Shown: piece after piece, positions 1 to 5,726 of the stretch
How the letters are laid out: each line of letters starts with the position of its first letter
How positions within the stretch are numbered: position 1 is the stretch's first letter
Origin: DASXTB01 sp036505615
Lineage (GTDB): Bacteria; Acidobacteriota; UBA6911; JACQSX01
Reading direction: 5' to 3'
DNA length: 6,304 nt
Assembly: GCA_036505615.1 (NCBI GenBank)
Contig: DASXTB010000402.1
Coordinates: 1-6,304, forward strand
The notes under the pieces: model-generated
What the model saw: only the letters and a program-made list of their open reading frames with translations
The model's database searches: none
Told to the model about the DNA's origin: nothing
Made by a program: the position numbers and the translations under genes

Positions 1-2
1 AT

Positions 3-1073
3 AACGCAAAGCACCCGTATACCCAGCAGTTCACTCTCGGCCTACAACAGCAGTTCGCACAGAATTGGGTCATTTCGGCAGACGGACTGCATGATTTCGG
101 CCAGAGATCCATCCTCGGCCGCTTGCTGCGTAGCACGACCAGCGCCTCGCCGTTCATTAGTTGTCCCGACGGCTTCACTCCATGTGCCGTAGTCGACCCC
201 GCCAGCGGGCAATCTGTTGCTTCGTGTTTCACGTCAAGCCCCGCCTCGACTTGCCAGCAGATCACTGATATCGAATCTGTAGCAAGAAGTTGGTACGACG
301 CCTTGCTTGTCAGCCTTCAGAAGCGCCCCACAGGCGGGCCCAATTTCCGCTGGGGCTTCAACGTCAACTACACGCTCTCGAAGACCTTCAATTACTCGAA
401 TGACGATCAGATTCCATTTAACGGCGCCGAGGACGCTGTCAATCTGATATTCCACAGCAACAACCTGCAACTCGAGAAGGGTTACGCGCCAACCGACGAA
501 CGACACCGGTTTGTTTTCTACGGAGTGTTTGACGCGCCGTGGAATCTGACGATCTCACCCATCTGGACATACAGCTCACATGTGCCGATGGATTCCCAGG
601 TCCCGGCTCTCGGCGCGCGGCTCCCGATCATTCGGCGAAACGCTTTAGGACGTGAGATTTCCACGGGCGCTCAACTGAACGCTGCGATTGACCTTTGGAA
701 CTCGCTGCCGCCGTGCACGGGACTTAACCAGGTTCCTTGCCACTCGGGGGGTATTGTGCCGCATGTAGATCCGAACTCGAGGTTTGGCGATGACTTCAAT
801 TCATTCGACATGCGCGTTACGAAGACTTGGAGGCTCTTCAACGAGCGCAACAGCCTGCAGTTTATCGCCGAAGTTTTCAATCTCTTCAATATCACCAACA
901 CTCGCGGCTTTAATAACAACAATTACTCGGGATTCAAGAATGCGATCATTCCGAGCCAAGGCGATCCGACAAAAGCGGACCCCAGTTTCAACCAGCCGAT
1001 CCGCACCGCTGGCGGGTTTTTCGGTTCGGGCGGGCCCCGGGCCTTCCAGTTTGCTTTGAAATATGTGTTCTAG
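3..1073 (+). CDS. TonB-dependent receptor (Oar-like), C-terminal part
   Basis: The frame is open from the window edge (first full codon at 3) to TAG at 1071-1073, giving 356 residues of the 3' end of a larger gene. The first methionine-type codon in frame (123) is not a real start, because the preceding residues, including HPYTQQFTLGLQQQF, already look like a beta-barrel strand. Other barrel signatures are NFRWGFNVNYTLSK, the loop YAPTDERHRF, FNSFDMRVTKTW, EVFNLFNITN and the last strand FQFALKYVF. The terminal Phe is the usual recognition signal for outer-membrane barrel assembly. The region encoded at about 165-260 holds four cysteines and may be a disulphide-bonded surface loop. Large acidobacterial receptors of this kind carry a carboxypeptidase-like N-terminal domain and a plug domain, both of which would lie outside the window. 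The substrate is unknown. The gene looks intact as far as it is visible. Confidence 0.9.
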   Translation, partial: NAKHPYTQQFTLGLQQQFAQNWVISADGLHDFGQRSILGRLLRSTTSASPFISCPDGFTPCAVVDPASGQSVASCFTSSPASTCQQITDIESVARSWYDALLVSLQKRPTGGPNFRWGFNVNYTLSKTFNYSNDDQIPFNGAEDAVNLIFHSNNLQLEKGYAPTDERHRFVFYGVFDAPWNLTISPIWTYSSHVPMDSQVPALGARLPIIRRNALGREISTGAQLNAAIDLWNSLPPCTGLNQVPCHSGGIVPHVDPNSRFGDDFNSFDMRVTKTWRLFNERNSLQFIAEVFNLFNITNTRGFNNNNYSGFKNAIIPSQGDPTKADPSFNQPIRTAGGFFGSGGPRAFQFALKYVF

Positions 1074-1097
1074 GTTTGGCGCGAAATAGGTCAGGAC

Positions 1098-1140
1098 TCG
1101 GCTTCTCGGAAGAAGTGAGCCGAAAGGGTTTCTTTTCGGC
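1098..1140 (+). terminator. Alternative hairpins after the TonB receptor gene
   Basis: About 25 bases after the stop codon are three mutually pairable arms. TCGGCT (1098-1103) can pair with AGCCGA (1118-1123). GCCGAAA (1119-1125) can instead pair with TTTCGGC (1134-1140) across an 8-base loop. The position after a stop codon and between convergent genes suggests transcription termination. No clear T-run follows, so a classic Rho-independent terminator is not proven. Confidence 0.4.
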
Positions 1141-1181
1141 CCAAATCCGTCGTTGAAGCGAAACCTGCTATAAATCTTGCC

Positions 1182-1197
1182 TTCGGCCTGTGCCGAA
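1182..1197 (-). terminator. Hairpin downstream of the minus-strand hypothetical gene
   Basis: TTCGGC (1182-1187) and GCCGAA (1192-1197) form a 6-bp stem around a 4-base loop. It lies about 22 bases beyond the TAA of the minus-strand gene ending at 1220. On the minus strand only a weak ATTT stretch follows. It could serve as a terminator for that gene, but the evidence is the position and the inverted repeat alone. Confidence 0.3.
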
Positions 1198-1219
1198 AAT
1201 ACTCGTGAGGATTTCTTAA

Positions 1220-1831
1220 TTATGTCTTTTCGGGTTTTAATGCGGCGGTTTTCGCGTCGAGCGTATCTAGAGTCTTTAAAATCCTCTTTCTTAGTTTTCT
1301 GAGGTTTTCCGGATCATGCTGCTCCATTCCGCATGTACATAGCGCGTCGAAACAATTCACTAGCTCGTCCGCCGTAAGCTTATCCAGCCCAAAGTCCAAG
1401 CCGAATGCCATCAAATCAAAATGTGGCCTATCCATTTTAAAACGCATGTCGTTGGGGTCGAGCCTGCCAAATTTCCACCTCTCAAAATCTTTGAAAACCG
1501 CCAATATCCGCTGACTCGCCCACCACTTTCCCGCAGTTCTTTCATGTTGCAGTTCTTTCCAGGTTTTCCCGTATTTGTACCAACTGAGCCAGGAAAGCAT
1601 GAATTGTTCCTCGGAGACTTCTTTAACCGCCGGACCTTCCAAATCCAAATCTAGGATCTTCCCCGCGAAATCATGCAGGATTACACCGCCCCGGCGGAAT
1701 TGGTCACGTATTTCGCGTCCTTTTACACGGAATTCTTTTTCAGCGTCTTTTGCCCATTTTTGTGCTTTTCCCCGATCTTCCTTCCAAGGACTCCTGCTAA
1801 GCGGCTCATTCTGCTTGAATTGCTCCATCAT
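1220..1831 (-). CDS. Hypothetical charged, Trp-rich protein; start uncertain
   Basis: I do not recognise this 203-residue protein. It is rich in Lys, Glu, Asp and Trp, for example KYGKTWKELQHE and AGKWWASQR. It has no signal peptide or membrane segment and is likely cytoplasmic and mostly helical. Near the C-terminus are CFDALCTCGMEQHD and a basic Leu-rich helix. The ATG-ATG pair at 1831 is the first possible start, but no ribosome binding site precedes it. The frame stays open upstream to a TGA at 1949-1951, and the extra residues (GEWRKKVHPVFVE just before the Met pair) look coding. No ATG, GTG or TTG exists in that extension. The gene has therefore either lost its true 5' end, perhaps when the neighbouring recombinase module arrived, or begins by an unusual route. 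Base composition is visibly more A/T-rich than the flanking receptor gene, which hints at foreign origin. It converges on the receptor gene. Confidence 0.6.
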   Translation of the reverse strand: MMEQFKQNEPLSRSPWKEDRGKAQKWAKDAEKEFRVKGREIRDQFRRGGVILHDFAGKILDLDLEGPAVKEVSEEQFMLSWLSWYKYGKTWKELQHERTAGKWWASQRILAVFKDFERWKFGRLDPNDMRFKMDRPHFDLMAFGLDFGLDKLTADELVNCFDALCTCGMEQHDPENLRKLRKRILKTLDTLDAKTAALKPEKT

Positions 1832-2007
1832 TTCGACGAAAACAGGGTGAACTTTCTTGCGCCATTCACCTATTGCCTGGGGGCCACGGGCATCAGTGGT
1901 TCTCGTCTCATCCTTTAATCGTCCTGCGCGCGGCCCTGTAAGCGGAAATCAAAGTTGAATTTGGTTTCCTTACCATAACGACCGGCCCATTTTGTAATGG
2001 GGATGTC

Positions 2008-2238
2008 TTGATTGACAAGCCCCATTTCGAAGCGACACCGGAAAGCAAGATTGCACCGGACGAATTCGCACATTCATCCACCCTACAAACGTCGGCACGC
2101 GATAGCAATAATCCAACAAACGGTGCACAAGTAAGTGATGCAGGGTCAAATTCGGTACTAGATTTCGAATCCGCAACTGTTCTGCGCAAATTCTTCGAGT
2201 TACTTGATGAATGGGATCACAAGGAGGGCCAGCTTTGA
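2008..2238 (+). CDS. Small acidic ORF opening the recombinase operon
   Basis: This 76-residue ORF starts with TTG at 2008 if the only in-frame start is used, and ends in TGA at 2236-2238. The frame is open back to a stop at 1939-1941, and the upstream residues (VEFGFLTITTGPF) also look protein-like, so the 5' end may be damaged. The N-terminal two thirds is polar and probably disordered (many S, N, T, D). The C-terminal part, SATVLRKFFELLDEWD, is a compact amphipathic helix and the best-preserved portion. The stop overlaps the TTG start of the next gene (TTGA), so the two are translationally coupled. I recall similar short ORFs ahead of serine recombinases in Acidobacteria, but that is memory and not shown here. 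A role as a recombinase accessory or regulator is only an inference from context. Confidence 0.5.
   Translation: MIDKPHFEATPESKIAPDEFAHSSTLQTSARDSNNPTNGAQVSDAGSNSVLDFESATVLRKFFELLDEWDHKEGQL
2221..2228 (+). promoter_or_regulatory. Strong Shine-Dalgarno that fixes a TTG start at 2235
   Basis: AAGGAGGG lies 6 bases before TTG at 2235-2237. The in-frame ATG at 2211 sits upstream of this site and is therefore not the likely start. The chosen TTG overlaps the TGA of the preceding ORF. Confidence 0.75.
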
Positions 2239-2658
2239 AAGGCCGTCCACTACATAACGTTACGTTCAGCGTCCAAGATTTTCTTGGAAAACCATTTCCC
2301 TGTCCACTATGCAATATGGAGTTGCGACTTAAAATATCGTGCAAGCAAAAGCCGTATTGCACGTGCCTGGAGTGCGGAATTCAGATATTCTTTCGCGGAC
2401 AGGCCGGGATTGCACGGTTGCACGAGATGATTCAGGCGGAAGAGGCTGTTGTTCTTGAGTTTTCCGGGCCTGCGAGCGATCTCCTTATTTAACCGATTAC
2501 AACATCTCAAGCGGCAAAAAGAAGCGCTTGAAAAGAAACGTGGCCGTATTTTTCGCAATTCCGACGTTGAGTAAGTCATTGAAGCTTTGGACGTGGAAAT
2601 GCAGCGGGTTAGAAACGACCTAAAGGATGCAACTGAATCCGGGGAGAAGCACACATGA
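2235..2658 (+). pseudogene. Zinc-ribbon plus coiled-coil protein, frameshifted and with a premature stop
   Basis: From TTG at 2235 the frame gives 85 residues to TAA at 2490-2492. Cysteines at 23 and 26 (CPLC) and at 44 and 47 (CLEC) make a probable zinc ribbon. Beyond the stop, the +1 frame continues as a charged helix (FNRLQHLKRQKEALEKKR), meets an in-frame TAA at 2572-2574, and resumes as ALDVEMQRVRNDLKDATES to TGA at 2656-2658. That last TGA overlaps the ATG of the recombinase (ATGA). Start and end frames differ by one base. Removing one base near 2487 and replacing the TAA (a CAA or GAA-type codon originally) would give a single protein of 140 residues with a zinc ribbon followed by a coiled coil. 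Both lesions are seen directly; the ancestral form is inferred. The tight coupling to the recombinase suggests an accessory DNA-binding role, such as a directionality factor, but there is no direct evidence. The first 85 residues may still be made. Confidence 0.65.
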
Positions 2659-3969
2659 AAAAGGCCGTTATTTACGCACGCGTGTCCAGCAAGGAGCAGG
2701 AGCGGGAGGGATTTTCGATTCCTGCACAATTAAAGTTGTTGCACGAATATGCGTCCCGCAACGCGTTCTCGGCCATAAAGGAGTTTATTGATATCGAAAC
2801 GGCAACGGCGTCGGGCAGGCAGAATTTCGAGGAAATGGTGCGATTCCTGAAAAACAACCGTGAATGCCGCAACGTGCTGGTGGAAAAAACCGATCGCTTG
2901 TATCGCAACCTCCGGGACGCAGTTACGTTGGAGGATCTGGATATAGGAATTCACCTGGTCAAAGAAGGCCAGATTATTTCCAAAGACGCTAAATCGCAAA
3001 CCAAGTTAATTCATGGAATGGACCTCGTTCTCGCCCGACATTACATAGACAACCCGAGGGAAGAGGTCAAAAAAGGCATGCGAGAAAAGGCCGAGCAGGG
3101 CATGTACCCAGGCCGTGCTTAGAAGTCGCACCGAAGGTGGCAAGGTTTTATCGAAATCCCACGTACACACGGTGCTTACGAATCCCTTCTACATAGGGAA
3201 CTTCATATGGGGGAACAAGGTATATCGCGGCACACACGCTGCGTTTATTAGCGCAGGTCTTTACGAACGCGTGCAAACTGTCCTTCGCAGCCACAATAAG
3301 CCCAAATACGGGAAACAGGAAATTGCATTTCGAGGATTGCTAACTTGCGCACACGACAGGTGCACAATAACAGCAGAGCGGAAGAAAGGAAAATATGTGT
3401 ATTACCGGTGCACGGGATACCGCGGCAAGTGCGACACTCCGCGTTTCCGCGAACAGGAAATCTCGCGGAAATTGGGCGAAATCCTGAAAAATATAAATAT
3501 TCCCGACGAAGTGCTCATAGCGTTGCAGGAATCTCTGGACCGTGATGACCAGCGCACAAGAACTGAAACTGCATCGCACCGGGCGGGATTAGAGAAACGA
3601 CTCGCAGCCGTTCGTAGACGAATGGACCAGGGATATCAAGACAAACTGGATGGGAAGATCCCGGAAGACTTTTGGGAGCGCAAGATGTCCGAATGGAGAG
3701 GAGAAGAACAGCAGATTCAGATGGCGATTGATGGCTTTCGTGAATCCACTGCCGACCGTGTTCTATCGGCAAAAAAGACTTTAGAACTCGCGAACAAGGC
3801 CTATTCTCTGTATCTTACGCAGAATTCAGCAGAACAGGCCAAATTGCTGCGGATGGTTCTTTTGAACTGCTCCATCGATGCAGTAAGTGTCTATCCCACT
3901 TACAGAAAGCCATTCGATATGATTTTCCAAAGGGCGAAAATGAAGAATGGTCGGGGCGATAGGATTTGA
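2655..3969 (+). pseudogene. Large serine recombinase, split by internal deletion and frameshift
   Basis: The ATG at 2655 follows GGGGAG (2641-2646) at a good distance and overlaps the previous stop. The first 155 residues are a serine-recombinase catalytic domain. They include YARVSSKEQ with the catalytic Ser at residue 11, Arg9, and EKTDRLYR (77-84) with the two further active-site arginines. The frame ends at TAG (3120-3122) just after MYPGRA. Another frame resumes at about 3115 with KSHVHTVLTNPFYIGNF from the Recombinase domain. A zinc beta-ribbon follows (Cys codons at 3346, 3361, 3409 and 3430), then a long coiled coil (about 3560-3840) and a C-terminal tail. Intact relatives usually continue from the GRA region with a PLGY-type segment, which is missing here. 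I estimate that several dozen residues were deleted, with loss of frame. The last codons up to TGA (3967-3969) lie inside the tRNA-Pro antisense. The truncated products should not recombine DNA, though an isolated catalytic domain might still fold. Confidence 0.85.
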
Positions 3970-4024
3970 ACCTACGACCCCCTGCGCCCAAGGCAGGTGC
4001 GCTACCAGGCTGCGCTACGCCCCG
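3948..4024 (-). tRNA. tRNA-Pro (anticodon TGG), CCA encoded
   Basis: Read on the minus strand, this 77-base gene folds into a full cloverleaf. The acceptor CGGGGCG pairs with CGCCCCG, followed by A and an encoded CCA. The D stem is GCGC/GCGC, and the anticodon stem is CCTGC/GCAGG with loop CTTGGGC. The T arm is GTAGG-TTCAAAT-CCTAT. The central loop triplet TGG reads proline codons. All stems are intact, so the gene is probably functional despite the integrations around it. Its 3' end overlaps 22 bases of the serine recombinase frame, which runs the opposite way. Confidence 0.96.
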
Positions 4025-4042
4025 ACATGATCAGCTGGATTG

Positions 4043-4048
4043 ATTCTA
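4043..4048 (-). promoter_or_regulatory. Possible -10 box for tRNA-Pro
   Basis: TAGAAT on the minus strand lies 18 bases before the mature tRNA 5' end, a sensible spacing for a short leader. No good -35 hexamer was found at 16-18 bases upstream, so this is tentative. Confidence 0.3.
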
Positions 4049-4097
4049 AAGTACTTTCCAACTTTATTTCCACTCCCGCTCTTGATTTCTGGCCTCG

Positions 4098-4117
4098 ACC
4101 GTGCACAAACCGTGCAC
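4098..4117 (-). repeat. Tandem GTGCACGG-type repeat between integrase end and tRNA
   Basis: On the plus strand ACCGTGCAC occurs at 4098-4106 and again at 4109-4117, an 11-base period close to one helical turn. A partial third copy, ACCGTGCGC, lies at about 4138-4146 inside the integrase 3' end. Each unit contains the palindrome GTGCAC. Position between the tyrosine-recombinase remnant and the tRNA suggests integrase binding or crossover sites, but this is inferred. Confidence 0.55.
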
Positions 4118-4125
4118 TTATTCGC

Positions 4126-4533
4126 TCATTGCACCATGACCGTGCGCATTCGTTCACCAGTCGCCGGAGCCATCTCGCTGGCTCGGCGGTTGAGCTTCTC
4201 CAAGGCTTCGCGCTTCATCTGCAATTTCATCTGGGAATACTTCTTGAAGACTTGCGCGTCTCCTTGGCGAAGCATTTGCGTCACCCACTCATCCGCTACG
4301 CCCCCAGCGCTCAGCCGCGTGGCATATGTGGAACGAAGGTCGTAGATGCGGAAGTATGGAACCTTTGCGCGCCGAAGAGTCTTGCTCCAAACCGTCTTGA
4401 ACGTGGTTTGATGCCCACTCCGATTTCGATCGCTGGGGAACAAAAACAGACTGTCCCTTGAGATAGCCACCTGCCGCCGAATTCTGCGTATACCTAGGGC
4501 GACTAGGCAAACGCGCACTCCAGCCAACCGCAC
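4126..4533 (-). pseudogene. Tyrosine recombinase (phage-type integrase), C-terminal remnant
   Basis: The minus-strand frame ends at TGA (4126-4128), and its last 110 or so residues are the catalytic half of a tyrosine recombinase. FLFPSDRN is followed by RIYDLRSTYATRL, which is the box II arginine region. Then come WVTQMLRQGDAQVFKKYSQ with the likely nucleophile Tyr in KKYSQ, and a basic C-terminal helix. In the usual HxLRHT box, Tyr replaces the first His and Ser replaces the second, and the LGH triplet is LRQ. I recall relatives with these same changes, so they may be a family trait and not decay. Everything before about 4480 (minus-strand sense) is unlike an integrase: the core-binding domain and the first catalytic arginine are absent. 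A full integrase would be roughly three times longer. The frame reads towards the 5' end of the tRNA. It is almost certainly inactive. Confidence 0.8.
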
Positions 4534-4585
4534 TCAGGAGCGCGGAAAAAGCACCGACGGCTATCCCCACCCAGGTAAGCCACAC
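4451..4585 (-). pseudogene. Possible 5' fragment of a small one-helix membrane protein
   Basis: A GTG at 4585 opens a frame beginning with a hydrophobic stretch, WVGIAVGAFSALLSAVGW, a credible membrane helix. It is followed by RLPSRPRYTQNSAAGGYLKG. That pattern (one helix, then a short polar part with a GG turn) resembles small acidobacterial membrane proteins of about 80 residues, though this is from memory only. After about 4451 the frame runs antisense-parallel through the integrase remnant in a different reading frame and loses any such character. The likely junction with the integrase is thus 4450-4480. The fragment may be chance, since the stretch is short and no clear ribosome binding site was seen. 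Confidence 0.3.
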
Positions 4586-4723
4586 GAGCCCACCGGAGTT
4601 CGATCCCTTGGCAAACCTACGGCGCGCTGAGGCGGATCGCCCCGGGTTCCATTACCGGGGAACTGAGGATTTAGACTGGTTGGTTCACGGGACGAGAAAG
4701 ATTCGCGGGAAGTAAGAAGGACT

Positions 4724-4807
4724 ATGGCTGAAACCTTCTTTCGTCTGTCGCTGCAGGAAAAGGCGGCGGGAGCGGAAAGGGCTTGCTGGCTTCAGTTTCT
4801 CGTCTAG
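4724..4807 (+). CDS. Possible 27-residue ORF
   Basis: ATG at 4724 to TAG at 4805-4807 encodes a short helix-prone peptide starting MAETFFRLSLQEKAAG. The purine-rich GAAGTAAGAAGGA lies directly before it, but the best match to a Shine-Dalgarno is too close to the ATG. Third codon positions are mostly G or C, as in the host genes. It may be the cut-off 5' end of a longer gene or chance. I do not recognise it. Confidence 0.2.
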   Translation: MAETFFRLSLQEKAAGAERACWLQFLV

Positions 4808-4892
4808 CACGCTCGGGTCAGCGGAGGAGGTCGGCCTGGCCGACGGGCGAACCGTGACAAGTTGGTCGCTGCCGTCCGTGATCCCCCGCAGA

Positions 4893-4916
4893 CGGTGACA
4901 ATTCGCGGCGTCACCG
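4893..4916. repeat. Inverted repeat upstream of the ribbon-helix-helix gene
   Basis: CGGTGAC (4893-4899) and GTCACCG (4910-4916) form a perfect 7-bp inverted repeat with a 10-base spacer, about 70 bases before the GTG start of the probable DNA-binding protein. A related CCGTGACAA lies near 4852. An operator for autoregulation is possible by position only. Confidence 0.3.
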
Positions 4917-4983
4917 GCTTGAGCTCTGTGGGAGGCTGGGTGTATAAGTATCCCACCCTGAGGGACCAGGATCGATACCCATC

Positions 4984-5444
4984 GTGGCCAAAACAAAATC
5001 GTCGCGGGTGGTGGTTGGAGCCGGCCCGGCTTGCTGCACGTGGTGGACAACTACCTCCGCAGGAAGCAGCGGGGCCGTGGGGATATGTCCGCCCTGATTT
5101 ACCAGGCGCTTCGGGAAGTGGATTTAGGCTCCGTCCGGCTCATCACCATCCAGGGGCAACGCCGCCAGGTAACCGCTCGGTCAACCAAGATCGTTTTGCC
5201 GACGGATGTGCGGGATCAGCTTGATCGGTGGTCTGAAGCACGCGCTTGTTCGATGAATGAATCCACCATGCCAGCGATCGCCAGTACCGGAGCCATGCTT
5301 TTTACCGGGCACAAAGGCACCAGTGGGAAGTCGGCCTTAGCTCGCCGAACCGAATCCTCAACAAGACTCGCAAATACTTCGGTGCAGCGACAAGTTTCTG
5401 GCACTAGTGACCGCGCCGAAGGCCCGGTCAAATGCTTTTTATAG
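4984..5444 (+). pseudogene. Tandem ribbon-helix-helix (CopG-like) protein, frameshifted
   Basis: GTG at 4984 opens with AKTKSSRVVV, a basic start followed by a beta strand. Within about 40 bases the sense passes to another frame at about 5020-5032. There it continues LLHVVDNYLRRKQRG...DMSALIYQALREVDL, a strand-helix-helix pattern of the CopG/MetJ type. After a linker, a second unit follows: TKIVLPTDVRDQLDRW, then SMNESTMPAIAS. Losing one base near GGCCCGGCTTG explains the frame change. Conserved-looking sequence fades after about 5300, and the frame runs on to TAG at 5442-5444 without further domain features. If intact, it would be a small cytoplasmic DNA-binding protein of about 110 residues, possibly a repressor or antitoxin. 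No toxin partner is visible next to it. An alternative is a TTG start at 5031 giving only the second-frame product, which would lack the first strand. Confidence 0.5.
5409..5440 (+). terminator. GC-rich hairpin followed by a T-run
   Basis: GACCGCGCC (5409-5417) pairs with GGCCCGGTC (5421-5429) with one mismatch and a GAA loop, and TTTTT follows at 5436-5440. The stem and T-run suit a Rho-independent terminator on the plus strand, downstream of the ribbon-helix-helix remnant. The 6-base gap between stem and T-run weakens the case. Confidence 0.4.
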
Positions 5445-5726
5445 AACTCATTGACCCCGATTGTTGGTGTAATCGCCTGTGGGTGTTGAAAAACTCCGTG
5501 ATCGCTGCTGCCGAGTTTTTTCTTTCTCGCGCGGATCCAGGCGAAACCCGGTAGGTCACAATTGGGATTTCCAATAGCGTGGGGCGTCAGAAGGCCTCCT
5601 TTTTGGGAAGCCTGTCTCACATGCACTCCTCCGCGCGGGTGACAGCTCGATACCAACATGCTCATTGTCGTGTAATGTCCGCCGTACATGTCAACCAAAT
5701 GCGTCGATTTCGGCGCCGGCCGCCGG
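5445..5726. other. Gene-poor stretch, possible insertion-sequence debris
   Basis: No gene is supported here. A minus-strand open frame of 160 codons (5216-5698) crosses the area, but its 3' part is antisense to the ribbon-helix-helix gene and it shows no domain I know. GTGTTGAAAAACTCC (about 5482-5496) resembles the outer end of several transposon families; no matching inverted copy exists in the window. ATTGG/CCAAT (5561-5575) is a small hairpin. Confidence 0.4.
5711..5725 (-). terminator. Short hairpin immediately after the DUF885-like gene
   Basis: CGGCG (5711-5715) and CGCCG (5721-5725) form a 5-bp stem right after the minus-strand TAA. There is no T-run on the minus strand, so a terminator role is weakly supported. 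A stronger 6-bp CGGGCC/GGCCCG hairpin (5739-5753) lies inside the last codons. Confidence 0.25.

Larger units (their letters stand above)
4586..4983. other. Gene-poor stretch with short inverted repeats
   Basis: No convincing gene covers these 398 bases; the longer open frames here look like shadows without a recognisable domain. Visible structures are GTCGGCC-T-GGCCGAC (4830-4844), CGGTGAC/GTCACCG with a 10-base loop (4893-4916), and a weak GTTCC/GGAAC pair (4646-4663). The region probably represents debris from past integrations. Confidence 0.5.

Noticed and set aside
1074..2010. Search for a second copy of the tRNA 3' end as the other attachment site
   Set aside because: No convincing direct repeat of the 3948-3975 sequence was found in the window, so the far boundary of the element is either lost or degenerate.
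1970..2362. Minus-strand frame opposite the recombinase operon
   Set aside because: It is a shadow of the two small plus-strand genes, which have a strong ribosome binding site and cysteine motifs.
3997..4461. Plus-strand frame across the tRNA and integrase
   Set aside because: It is antisense to the integrase remnant and starts inside the tRNA gene.
4605..4625. GTTCGATCCC resembling a tRNA T loop
   Set aside because: The flanking bases do not form a T stem and no cloverleaf can be drawn.
4685..5050. 121-codon minus-strand frame in the gene-poor stretch
   Set aside because: Low-complexity Pro/Arg/Ser-rich translation without domain features, typical of GC-rich noncoding DNA.
5216..5698. 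160-codon open frame on the minus strand
   Set aside because: Its 3' third is antisense to the ribbon-helix-helix coding pattern, and no domain, stable start or family resemblance was recognised. A GTG at about 5622 with a GGAGGA site is the only point in favour.
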